A stretch of 64,000 nucleotides of DNA from Erodium maritimum (taxonomy: Eukaryota > Streptophyta > Magnoliopsida > Geraniales > Geraniaceae). The notes beneath the pieces are model-generated. The model searched no databases. It was not told where the DNA came from and saw only the letters and a list, made by a program, of their open reading frames with translations. A program made the position numbers and the translations under genes. Below, piece by piece: positions 1 through 11,840 of the stretch. Where the stretch lies: NCBI GenBank assembly GCA_963921825.1, contig OY997590.1, positions 36,783,039 to 36,847,038 on the forward strand, read 5' to 3'. How positions within the stretch are numbered: position 1 is the stretch's first letter; every line of letters begins with the position of its first letter.

Positions 1-149
1 TACTGGAGGCATATGACCATGCCCGAAGGTTGATTGTGAAACTGTTGTTATTAGGACTATTGGAGGCATTGCTTATGCCGGAGGTTGATTGTGTATTTTT
101 GTGTCTTTGGTGGCCTTGAGGGCCCGTGTTTTATTGTTGAGTTTTGGGT

Positions 150-660
150 GGCCATGAGAGCCCGTGTTATTATTTGTGTTTTGGGTGGCCATGAGAGCCC
201 GTACGTTACTGTTGGGGTTTTGGGTGGCCATGAGTGCCCGTAGGGTTGTTGAACCCGTGTCTTTACTGTTGGAGTCTTGGGTGGCCATGAGTGCCCGTGG
301 GGTTGTTGAACCCGTGTCTTTACTGTTGGTGTGTCTTGGGTGGCCATGAGAGCCCGTGTTACTGGTGTGTCTTGGGTGGCCATGAGTGCCCGTGGGGTTG
401 TTGAGCCCGTGAGTTACCGTTGGTGTGTCTTGGGTGGTCGTGAGTGCCCGTGGGGTTGTTGAGCCCGTGAGTTACCGTTGGTGTGTCTTGGGTGGTCGTG
501 AGTGCCGTGGGGTTGTTGAGCCCGTGAGTTATGGTTGGTGTGTCTTGGGAGGCCGTGAGTGCCCGTGGGTTGTTGAGGCCGTGAGTGCCCGTGGGTTGTT
601 GAGTCCGTGTTTTACTGTTGGTGTCTTGGGTGGCCATGAGTGCCTGTGGAGTGTTGAACC
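150..660. repeat. LTR minisatellite, about 58-bp unit
   Basis: Successive units contain GGTGGCCATGAGTGCCCGTG followed by GGGTTGTTGAGCCCGTG and a short linker. Some units lack the linker half, so spacing varies. The array lies within the LTR fragment and explains the overlapping short ORFs seen on both strands. Confidence 0.85.
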
Positions 661-734
661 TGCGTTGTTGCTACTTGTTGAACTTTGCTTGTGATTGTGA
701 TTGTGTTTGCCCGGGGTTAGTAACCCGACTGTGT

Positions 735-1010
735 GTCGGGTAGTGGTGTGGATTTTGGCAGGTTACGAGCATTCTTTGGCTGGCCTGACCAAATTCGAGT
801 CTCGACAGGTTATGAGCATTCTTTGGCTAGCCTGTTCCGTGTCCGGATCCCGAAAGGTTATGAGCATTCTTTGGCTAGCCTGATCCGTGACTGGGTCTCG
901 GCAGGTTACGATCATTCTTTGGCTGGCCTGATCCGTGTTCGAGTCTCGGCAGGTTGTGAGCATTCTTTGGCTAGCCTGATTCGTGTTCGTGTCTTTGAGG
1001 GAGGTTACTG
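735..1010. repeat. LTR minisatellite, about 48-bp unit
   Basis: About five to six copies of a unit with GCAGGTTACGAGCATTCTTT followed by GGCTGGCCTGATCCGTG can be read. It follows the first array in the same LTR and is non-coding. Confidence 0.8.
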
Positions 1011-1288
1011 AGCAGCTGGCATGCGATCCTTTGTGATCTTGTTTGGTGTGCCATCCTTTGTGATCTTGGGTGTTGTGTTGTGGTCTTTTGAGTCCTTGGA
1101 AGAGGTCGTGATCGTTGTGTCGGGTCTACTTTACGTGTCAGAGTGTTGAGTTGGTCAAGGAAGGTAACAGTGTGTGTGTGTCAGTCGGAGTACTTGGGTT
1201 GGGGATAGTTTCCCCGGTGTTGAGTTTATTGTTGGTGTTACCGGCATCGTCTGCTAATTATGCCGTAGTCAGTCTTTTATCCGTGGTG

Positions 1289-1304
1289 GTGAGCGAACGC
1301 TCAC
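1289..1304. promoter_or_regulatory. Conserved LTR palindrome GTGAGCGAACGCTCAC
   Basis: Seven-base arms flank an AA centre, followed by CCCCTAGC. The same element recurs at 18315-18330 and, inverted, at 2795-2810. A variant (GAGCGTCAAGCTCA) occurs at 41351 and near 50110 in a different LTR family. It always lies 200-300 bp before the LTR 3' end. The function is unknown; a role in LTR transcription or RNA processing is inference only. Confidence 0.55.
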
Positions 1305-1567
1305 CCCTAGCTGCTTTTCCTACAGGTACCGGTCGCGGGTTGGACTAGGGGAGCTTCTGAAGCTTGAAGAGCTAGGAGCGGGTTTCTGAGTTTTATTTTG
1401 AGTCTAGCGACGGATACCATACTTTTGTCCACTTGTTGGGACGCATTTTAAGTTGTAAATATTATTTTTGTTGAACAAACGGTGATTTATGACAAAGACA
1501 ACTAAATGTTTTATTATTTTAAATGTTCGCGTCCCTCGTTCGGTTTTACTGAAATTGGGGCGTGACA

Positions 1568-2512
1568 AGCAAGAAACACTTATGACGACCTGTTAGGCAC
1601 ACTCGACTATGAGAGAGCAAGAGGCCGGTCCCAGAGACGGATCCAGAGGGGTTTAAGGTATTTCATAGCATACCTTAAACATATGAATACATGGTGTATT
1701 GGTATAAAAGCTTTCTTATCTATATTTGCAACGTGATTTTGATTCTTATTGGTAACTTCATTTTTCTAATTTTTTTGTTGGTCCTTTTATAAATTTTTTT
1801 GGTATTTTGCTGTAATTTTTGTGAAGGTGGGTAAAAGTCTAGTTTGGCCTTTTAAAATTTAGGTGTTTTTTATGTTTGAATTTTTTAAAATACAATCAAA
1901 TTAACTTTATTTAGTTGGTAATAATAATACATATTAATTAAGATAATATAATATGTAAGTATATTAGTAGAAGGTAACTTGATTAGCGTTAATTTCTCGT
2001 TAAACTAGTTTTTTCATCACCGATAGCTATCGTATGTGTTGAGCGAGTGTTTTCCGAGTTGAAATTTGTAAAGCATGAGTTGAGAAACAAAATGTCCAAT
2101 ACATGCCTTCATGATCTTGAAATAAATTTTGATACCATTAATTTTCGTTGACATACCGATAATCATACATTAATACCGTTAATTCTCATTACAAATAGTC
2201 GTATATTTTGATATCCTTAATTTTTAATCTGTATTTACTAATTATTGTTGGCATATCCTAAAATAAATTCTTGGATTCGTCTCTAACGTTCCTTGTTCGT
2301 GACGTTGTCTAATGAGGCCAAATAGGAAGATTTGTTACGATCCGACCACATCCAGTATTTAAACAACTTTTTCAAATGAAAATGAAAATTAAATATGATA
2401 TATAAACCTTGTGTGTTGGGACATATATATAATTTCGATATATTTTTCTCTAATTCTGGATTTTTGGGTCTGGTGTATTGTCCACTAACGATTTTAGATT
2501 CGAAATAACCTG
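1568..2512. other. AT-rich spacer between gypsy pieces
   Basis: The stretch contains a perfect hairpin at 1651-1680 (11-bp arms, 8-base loop), very AT-rich DNA at 1690-2010, and a hAT transposase fragment annotated separately. No other gene is visible. Confidence 0.6.
2014..2151 (+). pseudogene. hAT transposase C-terminal (dimerisation) fragment
   Basis: The frame read from 2014 to the TGA at 2149-2151 contains CVERVFSELKFVKHELRNKM and then LHDLEINFD. This matches the conserved hAT dimerisation region, typically a serine-rich start, C/V-ERxFSxLKxxKxxLRxxM, then a leucine-rich helix. Only about 45 residues survive. The BED zinc finger and the catalytic part are absent, and the neighbouring DNA is AT-rich without matching ORFs. 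It is a remnant of a plain DNA transposon with no present function. Confidence 0.65.
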
Positions 2513-4140
2513 TGTCACGCCCCAAATCCGATTTTGACCGGACGCGAGGCGTGAACTAGAATAATAATAAATAAAAGAAAATTTTAAACGAAATAGATCT
2601 CCAATAACAGTTTAAAACGATCAAATATGATAATAAGAGTCAAAAGCTCGAAACCACGTGATAATAATAAGTTTAATACAAAAGGAAAGTACGTCTCTAG
2701 ACTATCCAAACTAGGACTCTCGCCAAGCTCCCCAGCTCGGAGACATCCTCTAAACGAACTCACGATCGAAACCTGTAAAACAGTAATGAAGGGGGTGAGC
2801 TTTCGCTCAGTAGGAAAAAATAGTTAAGGGGATGAGCTATCCGCTCACCACCACGGGTAACCGTCCAATTAGGGCATACTAGTAAGCACAATAACTACCG
2901 AAACAGTTAAACAAGTAACCCAAGACAACGCTTGACCCTCACTCGGGTACAACCCGTAAATCAAACTCGACACTGAACTGAACTCATACATCTCTTCTTA
3001 ACTATGCCCTTAACCACTGTCACCCAATCAATTCTCGATGGAAAACGACCACGGTTATCTCACAACCGACCACACGTGCGAACTCGCACGGCAATACACT
3101 GAACTCGGGTATAACAGTATTTCAAATCACAGAATATCACATAACAAGCATAAGTAATCACAGCAACCAAAATAGATCAACACACAGAGTAATAACATTA
3201 GCAACCACTTCCACACCTTTGGTATTCCAGAGCAATGCGCCGGCTTCCATGGCCCGGCTCACTATATCGTACCGAACTCGACATCGGCCTGGATATCTTC
3301 CCGGAACACACAGCATCGGGGTACAACTCATAATATAGCGGACCAGAATCCTCCGTCGTTCGGGTATATCTTCCCGTAGCACGGGGCACAAATCACATCT
3401 CACATACCATACCGGAACACTCATCGGTATAAACATTGCTCTGGAACACCCTCCTCGGCTCTAGATCCCTTGTACCGGAATCACACATGTAGCACATGTA
3501 TCGCACCGGAACCAATCCTCGGCCTAGATATCCTATATCGGAATCCTCCACGGTATAGATATCATACCGAAAGCCTCGGTCTAGATATCTATATCGGAAC
3601 CATCCATCGATATAGATATCGGACCGGAACACATCGCCTCTGAACATATCATGCCGGAACAGCATCGACCACGATATCGGACCGGAACAACATCCTCAAC
3701 ATATCATATCAAATATATCACACCGACATACCATACCGAACAATCTTACCGAACACACCACATCGGTCTATCAATCACCCGATCATATCACAAGGTGAAT
3801 ATTCACACTAACATGCACCACGTTCTCATAGTATATCATGATCCTTAATTTAACAACGGAACATACCACATATCGAAAGTACAAGCTACTAATCACAAAC
3901 AATCGCAACCAACACACAATCCTACGAGCCCAACCTGGGACCCACATGTGATAATAATCGATGAACGCTTGATACCTCACAATTCGGTTCTCATAACTCT
4001 CTCATCACGCTCGAAGAAAGCAAATCCAGTACGGAAAAGTCATTAAGAAAATGACGGTCTGTTACTCTACCTTCACACTCACGACTGGCACTAATCGACG
4101 CCACAACACCCCCAACTGGCGTGCCAAGTCACGGGGTGGG
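2513..4140 (-). repeat. 3' LTR-like segment of the outer gypsy element
   Basis: It begins TGTCACGCCCC, the reverse complement of the family X LTR end. Up to about 3950 it follows the LTR at 19564-20900, including the palindrome at 2795-2810 and a minisatellite with CCGGAAC and CTAGATATC at 3220-3670. The other LTR terminus (reverse complement of TGTAAGAACC) is not found near 4140, so the boundary with the gag part is unresolved. Confidence 0.6.
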
Positions 4141-4239
4141 CTTGACGGTTCTAAATTTCGTTCCAACATTCAGCAACCACAAAGAAATAAACAGGAGGGG
4201 TACCCCAGTATCAAATAAAATGACACTCAAAATTTAAAT

Positions 4240-4915
4240 GGTTAGCACGTACCTTGAGCGATCTCCTGATCGGGATTATGTCCCTCAGCTCGGGGACCGA
4301 CAATCGCGTACATTAGGCCATGCGGTGCCTGAGGTCCTCCTCTCGGGGGTGGTGGATGGGCCATCTGCTGTGGAGCTCTCGGTTGCTGTCTCGGTGCGAG
4401 CGCACTCGCTGCCTACCGCGGAAGTCTCTGCACTTGAGCCTGACGTGGGCGGAACTGAGGCGACTGCCCAGTCTGCGACTGGTGTAGTCGCGGCTCTGAC
4501 ATCCCTCCAACCCGGTCGGGACACAGTCGAAATGTGTAAAAGTCGTCCGCACTGGTAACAAGTCCTCTCATCGTCATGTGGCCTCCCCTTGTACCTCGTC
4601 TGACGACCCACTGGGCGAACTGTAGGTCCACTGCTCCTCGGGCACTCTCGAGCCAGATGGCCCAGCTGTCTGCACAGGGGGCACAACCGCTCCAACTGAA
4701 CAGGTGCAACGGACGCCACCGCTCCGACCTGCCGCATCCCTCGAGACTGGGCCTGTGGCCGGAAAGATCCTGAGGTCCTCTGCCTCCTCGGATCGGGGTC
4801 TCAGACGGACTCAAGAAGCCACTAGGTCTCGGCATACTCTCTCAGACCCTGACGGTCTCTCGGAAGCGTCGCTCTACTGCCAACGCTTGGTCTACTAAAT
4901 CCGAGTACACCTCGG
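4240..4915 (-). mobile_element. gag region with zinc knuckles, outer gypsy element
   Basis: The minus strand encodes a Ty3/gypsy gag segment. A CCHC knuckle reads CPLCRQLGHLAREC near 4670, and a second, knuckle-like motif starting CYQCGRL lies near 4570. Towards the copia junction the translation LVDQALAVERRF matches the equivalent part of the gag at 43.9-44.0 kb. Gag is the structural RNA-binding protein of these elements. This is fossil material and is broken. Confidence 0.75.
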
Positions 4916-6603
4916 TGTTGGGTCTCGAAGTAGGGTTGGAGATGAACCAACTCGCAGCGGAAAATCAATGAAAACCAAGAGACAATTAAAACCATGAAAC
5001 AACTAACAAAGAATGGATTAACAAGAGAAAAATTCAGCACTAGTTTTTACCAAAACAAGAACACCGGTTAACGAATGATTGGCTTGAGTCTCCAAGACGC
5101 CTACGTATCCACATGGGAATCAAAGCCACGTAGTTCTTCTCTTTGAGGACTCAAGAACACAAACATGGAGGTGGAAACTAGCCAAACCCGAAATGGCCAT
5201 GGAAGAGGGAGAGAAAATGTGTTTCCTATTCTTGTCTTGTGTTTGTTATGTTGAAAAAAGATGACTTAAACATAACAAAACCCATACTTGTCCAACTAAA
5301 GGCATGGGACAAGTATGGTGTCAAGTAAGGTGTAAATAGGACAAAGTATGGCAAGACAAAATTGGGTTAGGTGGTGAATCACCAACACCTTAATCCTTGT
5401 CTTGCTTACTTAGTACTAATTAATCAAGACTTGATTAATTAGTTCCATGGGCCTTGGTTGCATGGGCCTTTCATGGGCCTCTTGGAACATGGCCCGTGGC
5501 CATTTCCAACGAGGTCCCGTGATTCGCTCATCGCCTCCATGCCTTCCATACCGGAAATGTCCAACATTATCCGACGCGATCAATCCCAAGACTCCAAGCC
5601 TTGTCTCGATCTGTGAAGTCCTATTCACTTACGGGCACATGACCCAAAACCCAGTTTTGGTCATGTCCCGAGACAACTCCCTTTTGGCCATTCTCCATAA
5701 ATGTGTCAATGAGTTTCATCCTCCGGTGTGACCCTTAGGTTTATGCATGTCAATAGATCAACGTAAAATCCCATTTTACTTGATCCTATTTAAGTGGCAA
5801 CTAACGAGACTTTAGTATTGCCTGACACTACATAACGAATCGACCCTGTCGATTCTAACCTTTCCGTCGTCCCTGTCATTATCCTTTTATCTCCGATATC
5901 CTGATTGAGATAAGGCATAGAGCCGTCATCCTTATTATTCTCAATCACCGTTCCTTGATATGTGAGATGACTGAAGATATGATACCTAGTATCATGTGCA
6001 TGGCCATGCTATTCTTCCAGTCACTCTCGATCAAGTGGCCGAGAACCGATATCTTTCCCATACCTTAGTATGAGGGATAAATCCCTTAGCCGTCTTTCGT
6101 GTCACTCATGTAGCCCGTCCCCAAGCCAATCCTGGCCGTTATGGAAGCCCTGTTACGGACAACGTTAGGCTCAGGTCAAACTCAGTTGTTGACTACATAG
6201 CGATCACAAAGACTCCTTGGTCTAAGGATACATGACAAGCTACAACACTGAATATGTTCATGACTTAATCTATGGCACATATTCAGGGCGGGTCGTCCAA
6301 TATCATGTCCCACATGATATCTATGATCAGACTCCGGAATCCCATTCCAATGACTAACAGAACGTAAGCCATAAAGAGCCATCTTTCATACTAGTCGCTT
6401 CTAGTGAAGCTTTGTTGACTAGGGACCCATCGAGTGTGATCTATCTCGATCTATGGTTCTATTCGCATGGTGGGCATAGATCAGAGCACACATCGATATA
6501 TTACTCCAACACATAAGTAATATAAAGCCGCTTTAATTTTATTGCTAACGATGATATATACATTTGGACATTTAGGATTGAACTACGGGCACTAAGACTA
6601 ACA
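4916..6603 (-). repeat. copia 3' LTR (1,688 bp)
   Basis: It starts TGTTGGGTCTCGAAG and ends GACTAACA on the plus strand, the inverse of the element's orientation. It is near-identical to 13383-15070. The small ORFs on both strands (for example around 5447-5731) are repeated in each LTR copy and are not genes. Confidence 0.93.
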
Positions 6604-6620
6604 ATCTCCCACTTGCCCTA
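6604..6620 (-). promoter_or_regulatory. copia polypurine tract
   Basis: The minus strand reads GGGCAAGTGGGAGAT directly before the 3' LTR, the expected plus-strand primer for a copia element. Confidence 0.8.
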
Positions 6621-6754
6621 GTTCCAATCTAAACTCCAATATGTCCCCATCGACTTTACATGTCTAACATGTTCAGGCAGTGACACTGCCTTAGTCAACG
6701 GGTTGGCTATGTTATCATCTGTTGCAATATCGGTTATCTTCACTTCACCTCAGT

Positions 6755-8959
6755 TCAGTATTTATCTGATGAGGTGGATACGCCGCAGTACATGTTTGGA
6801 TTTGTTATGCGATCTAGGCTTTTAGCTTGCGCAATGGCCCTTGTGTTGTGGCAAAATGGATTCACCGGACTGGATGGGTTTTTAATTACACCCAGCCCTG
6901 CCATGAATTTCCAAATCCACATAGCCTCCTTAGCTGCCTCTGCAGCATCCATGTACTTGGCCTCTGTCGTAGATTCGGCAATGGTATCTTGCTTTACGCT
7001 TTCCCAGCTAAAGCTCTGCCATTCAGCGTAAACACATATCCTGATTGACTTCTAAAGTCATCTGGATTTGTCTTGGAAAACTAGCGTCTACTCATCCTTC
7101 GACGACTAGTTCAGCATCATCTTTCCCCCGGGTTAGAATGATGTCTACTGGTACAGCATAAGGCTTACGAGACGTCTGGTCTCATACATGTCATGGCATA
7201 TATGATCGATCCTGCCCCCAGGCGCATAGGATTCTCATCATCCTTTTCAGCTCATCAGGTGTCTTAGGACACTGAGTCTTGCTGAGATGAATGCCATGAC
7301 TAGTGGGTAAGAGTCCTTTCTTTGAATCGAGCATTAAGAACCTACTCAATGCCTTGTTCACATAGGTTCCCTGACTTAAATCCAAGACCCTCTTGGTGCG
7401 ATCTCGACATATCTTAATCCTTAAGATATGAGAAGCATCGCCTAAGTCCTTTATTGAAAAACACTTCCTCAACCAAGCTTTAGTCTCGTGCAAGGTTGGG
7501 ATGTCGTTTTCAATGAGAACCAGAAAGGTAATATTGCTCCCACTAGCCTTCTTATAAACGCAAGATTCATCCTCGTTCTTGATTAAGCCAAATCCAATTA
7601 CAGCTTCATCAAAACGAAGGATCCAACTCCGAGAAGTTCGTTTCAATCCATAAATGGATTTCAACAACTTATAAATCTTTCCTTTATTCTTCGGATCGTC
7701 AAAACCTTTGGGCCGAGACATACAAACGTACTCAGTCAAATTTCCATTTAGGAAAGCGGTTTTGACATCCACTTGCCATATCTCGTAATTATGATACGTA
7801 GTTATGTCAAGAAGAATTTGGATCGATTTTGACCATAGCCACTAAGGAGAAGGTTTCCTCATAGTCAATCCATTGGATCTGCCTATAACCTTTCGCCACC
7901 AGTTGAGCTTTGTAGGTCAGAGGGTTGCCGTCCATGTCCATCTTCACCTTGAAGATCCATTTGCATCCTATGGTCCTCACACCATTGATGGGATCAACCG
8001 GTTCCCAGACTCGGTTGTCCGACATGGATTGCATTTCCTCCCTCATGGCTCCCAGCCATAACTCGGAGTTGGGCCCATCCACGACTTCCTGAAAGGTGGC
8101 TGGATCATCGTGATCCACCATGACTTCATTGTCACCTCCGGATACCATATCTTGGAGGTGGAAGATTGATCCTTTCAAATCGCCTTGGACCTTCCGGAAT
8201 TGTAACAGGAATTGGTTCTTACTCTACGACAATCTCTGGCTCCTTTCTACTGGGTTGCCAATTGGTTTAGACAGATCTGTACCATCCTGAATTTCTTCGA
8301 GATGCACAGTCCTCCCAATGACGTCTTTGGAAACAAAACTTCTTTTCCATAAAGACCTCACCCCAAGCGACGAACACCATGTTCTCACTGGGATTGTAGA
8401 AATAGTATCCCCTTGTTGCTTTGGGATACCACACGAAGGTGCATATCTCAGATCTTGGTTCGAGCTTAGTCGAAACCAAATGTTTCACATAAGCCTCGCA
8501 ACCACAAATCTTTAGGAAGGACAAAGCGGGCATCATCCCGTACCATTTTTAAAATGGTGTCCCTTCCACACCATTCGTCGAAGCCCGATTCACTATGAAT
8601 GCGGTCGTCTCTAGAGCAAAACACCTAAAAGAGATTGGGAGATCAGTCCAACTAATCATGGAACAGACCATTGTCTAACAATGTCCGATTTCTCCGTTTG
8701 GCTACACCTTTCAACTACAGTGACCTAGGAGGAGTCCATTCCAAAAGGATCCCATTCTCTTTTAGATGATCTAATAACTCTGTGGTCAAGTATTTTCCAC
8801 CTCGATCCAATCGAAGTGCCTTAATACCTTTGTCGAGCTGGTTTTCTACTATAGTCTTAAACTCTTTGAATTTATCAAAAGCTTCAGACTTATGTCTCAC
8901 CGAATAGACATAACCATATTTACTGTAATCATCAGTAAATGTGATAAAGTAGCTAAAAC
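6755..8959 (-). mobile_element. copia pol: RNase H, reverse transcriptase, integrase end
   Basis: Minus-strand translations show the RNase H tail (AAEAAKEAMWIWKFM near 6.9 kb), the reverse transcriptase core (MDVKTAFLNGNL near 7.77 kb, KLLKSIYGLKRTSRSW near 7.65 kb, GCKWIFKVKMDMDG near 7.95 kb) and integrase (IKALRLDRGGKYLTTELLDH near 8.8 kb). Order and motifs fix the family as Ty1/copia. The region is broken, so it is annotated as fossil domains, not as a gene. Confidence 0.88.
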
Positions 8960-10647
8960 TGTTAGTCTTAGTGCCCGTAGTTCAATCCTAAATGTCCAAA
9001 TGTATATATCATCGTTAGCAATAAAATTAAAGCGGCTTTATATTACTTATGTGTTGGAGTAATATATCGATGTGTGCTCTGATCTATGCCCACCATGCGA
9101 ATAGAACCATAGATCGAGATAGATCACACTCGATGGGTCCCTAGTCAACAAAGCTTCACTAGAAGCGACTAGTATGAAAGATGGCTCTTTATGGCTTACG
9201 TTCTGTTAGTCATTGGAATGGGATTCCGGAGTCTGATCATAGATATCATGTGGGACATGATATTGGACGACCCGCCCTGAATATGTGCCATAGATTAAGT
9301 CATGAACATATTCAGTGTTGTAGCTTGTCATGTATCCTTAGACCAAGGAGTCTTTGTGATCGCTATGTAGTCAACAACTGAGTTTGACCTGAGCCTAACG
9401 TTGTCCGTAACAGGGCTTCCATAATGGCCAGGATTGGCTTGGGGACGGGCTACATGAGTGACACGAAAGACGGCTAAGGGATTTATCCCTCATACTAAGG
9501 TATGGGAAAGATATCGGTTCTCGGCCACTTGATCGAGAGTGACTGGAAGAATAGCATGGCCATGCACATGATACTGGGTATCATATCTTCAGTCATCTCA
9601 CATATCAAGGAACGGTGATTGAGAATAATAAGGATGACGGCTCTATGCCTTATCTCAATCAGGATATCGGAGATAAAAGGATAATGACAGGGACGACGGA
9701 AAGGTTAGAATCGACAGGGTCGATTCGTTATGTAGTGTCAGGCAATACTAAAGTCTCGTTAGTTGCCACTTAAATAGGATCAAGTAAAATGGGATTTTAC
9801 GTTGATCTATTGACATGCATAAACCTAAGGGTCACACCGGAGCATGAAACTCATTGACACATTTATGGAGAATGGCCAAAAGGGAGTTGTCTCGGGACAT
9901 GACCAAAACTGGGTTTTGGGTCATGTGCCCGTAAGTGAATAGGACTTTACGGATCGAGACAAGGCTTGGAGTCTTGGGATTGATCGCGTCGGATAATGTT
10001 GGACATTTCCGGTATGGAAGGCATGGAGGCGATGAGCGAATCACGGGACCTCGTTGGAAATGGTCACGGGCCATGTTCCAAGAGGCCCATGAAAGGCCCA
10101 TGCAACCAAGGCCCATGGAACTAATTAATCAAGTCTTGATTAATTAGTACTAAGTAAGCAAGACAAGGATTAAGGTGTTGGTGATTCACCACCTAACCCA
10201 ATCTTGTCTTGCCATACTTTGTCCTATTTACACCTTACTTGACACCATACTTGTCCCATGCCTTTAGTTGGACAAGTATGGGTTTTGTTATGTTTAAGTC
10301 ATCTTTTTTCAACATAACAAACACAAGACAAGAATAGGAAACACATTTTCTCTCCCTCTTCCATGGCCATTTCGGGTTTGGCTAGTTTCCTCCTCCATTT
10401 TTGTGTTCTTGAGTCATCAAAGAGAAGAACTACGTGGCTTTGATTCCCATTTGGATACGTAGGCGTCTTGGAGACTCAAGCCAATCATTCGTTAACCGGT
10501 GTTCTTGTTTTGGTAAGAACTAGTGCTGAATTTTTCTCTTGTTAATCCATTCTTTGTTAGTTGTTTCATGGTTCTAATTGTCTCTTGGTTTTCATTGATT
10601 TTCCGCTGCGAGTTGGTTCATCTCCAACCCTACCTCGAGACCCAACA
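8960..10647 (+). mobile_element. Inverted solo LTR of the same copia family
   Basis: It is exactly 1,688 bp, TGTTAG...CCAACA, in the orientation opposite to the two LTRs of the host element. It is flanked by a perfect AAAAC duplication (8955-8959 and 10648-10652) and interrupts the integrase region. It differs from the flanking LTRs at more than ten positions by eye, so it came from another family member. The interior was presumably lost by LTR-LTR recombination after insertion. Confidence 0.93.
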
Positions 10648-11840
10648 AAAACCCCTCCTGGCAAGTGAACTTATTGGTCTAAACACATTCGAGTGTATAA
10701 GCCCCAATAATTCACCCGTCCTTTCATCGCGATCGATAAAGGGCACTTTAGTCATTTTTCCCATCTAACAAACCTTGCACCTATCGATCGAATGGAATTC
10801 GAATGAACCTGAAAGCCCGCACTTCTGAAGTGCTGATAGGCGCTTCTTGTTTATGCGACCCAAATATCAGTGCCATAACAGAGTTAGGTTTAAATCGTTG
10901 GATTTAGACCTCTTGGTATTAACGGAATATATAGAACTTGAGCCATTGTTACCCATATCTAATATGTACAATCCTCCAACCATGTCAGTACTGGTATAAA
11001 ACATATCATTGCATAGAACATTGAAAACTCCATTTCCAATATTAACATTATATCCTTCCTTGTCAAACACGGATACAGATATAATATACCTACTAAAAGT
11101 AGGTATGCAATATACATTATACAATACTAAGACAAGGCCTCTTGGCAAAGCAAGACTCATGGATCCTACAGCAGTTGCCACAACTCTAAGGTCCATTTCG
11201 TGCTTTCCAAATCTCTCCTACTTTCAGCCACCATATATTAGTGCATGTGTGAGATTCAGTCATGGTATCTAATACCCATGAATCTTTGGAAGTAGAGAGA
11301 TGTAGCTCTATAGAGTTAATACCGATTGAAGGCACGGTCCCACCGCCCTTCCTTAGATCATCCAGGTTTCCTGATGAAGGCGCAGTCTTACTGCCCTTCT
11401 TCAGATCATCCAGGCTATTTGATGAAGGCGCAGTCCCACTGCCCTTCTTCAGATCAGCCGTGAACTTCCTATAATCCCGGTTCCAATGACCAGGCTATTG
11501 GTAGTAGAAGCAGACATTCTCAGGTGTCTCATCTTTCCTGCCAAGTGCGCATGGGCCCAGCCCATGCCACTTCCAATTCCCTTGTTGACCATCAGAATAT
11601 CCTTGGATCCCAGATCCCTGAGATATTCTTCTCAGCAGTTAATGACACTTCATGTAACTCTGATATGGTCTTAGAGACAGCCTTGTCAAGGAAATATTCT
11701 TTGCGTTCAAACTTGAGGACTATCCTCAAAATTCTGTACCAGTCCAAATAGTTTGTCCCATTTAGCTTGACCCTGTCAAGAATGGTTTTTAATGACAAAC
11801 TATTGATGTTCGCTGAATTTGCCATTTGATCTACAACAGA
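10648..11840 (-). mobile_element. copia gag, protease and pre-integrase region
   Basis: The minus strand encodes a gag start near 11825 (LNGTNYLDWYRILRIVLKFE, typical of copia gag) and a pre-integrase segment near 11.1-10.95 kb (VLYNVYCIPTFSRYIISVS, then MVGGLYILDM). It is continuous with the pol part across the solo LTR. Fossil and broken. Confidence 0.82.

Larger units (their letters stand above)
1..1567 (+). mobile_element. Ty3/gypsy LTR, 3' part only (family X)
   Basis: This is the 3' portion of a long terminal repeat whose start lies outside the window. It ends in GGGGCGTGACA at 1567, the same end as the LTRs at 15911-18606 (same strand) and 2513/19564 (opposite strand). The block from about 1285 to 1567, with a palindrome and the following CCCCTAGCTGC, closely matches 18310-18606. 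The middle is built of minisatellite repeats, and the short ORFs there are repeat translations rather than genes. Whether it is a solo LTR or the end of an element to the left cannot be told from here. It is a fossil with no coding content. Confidence 0.8.
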
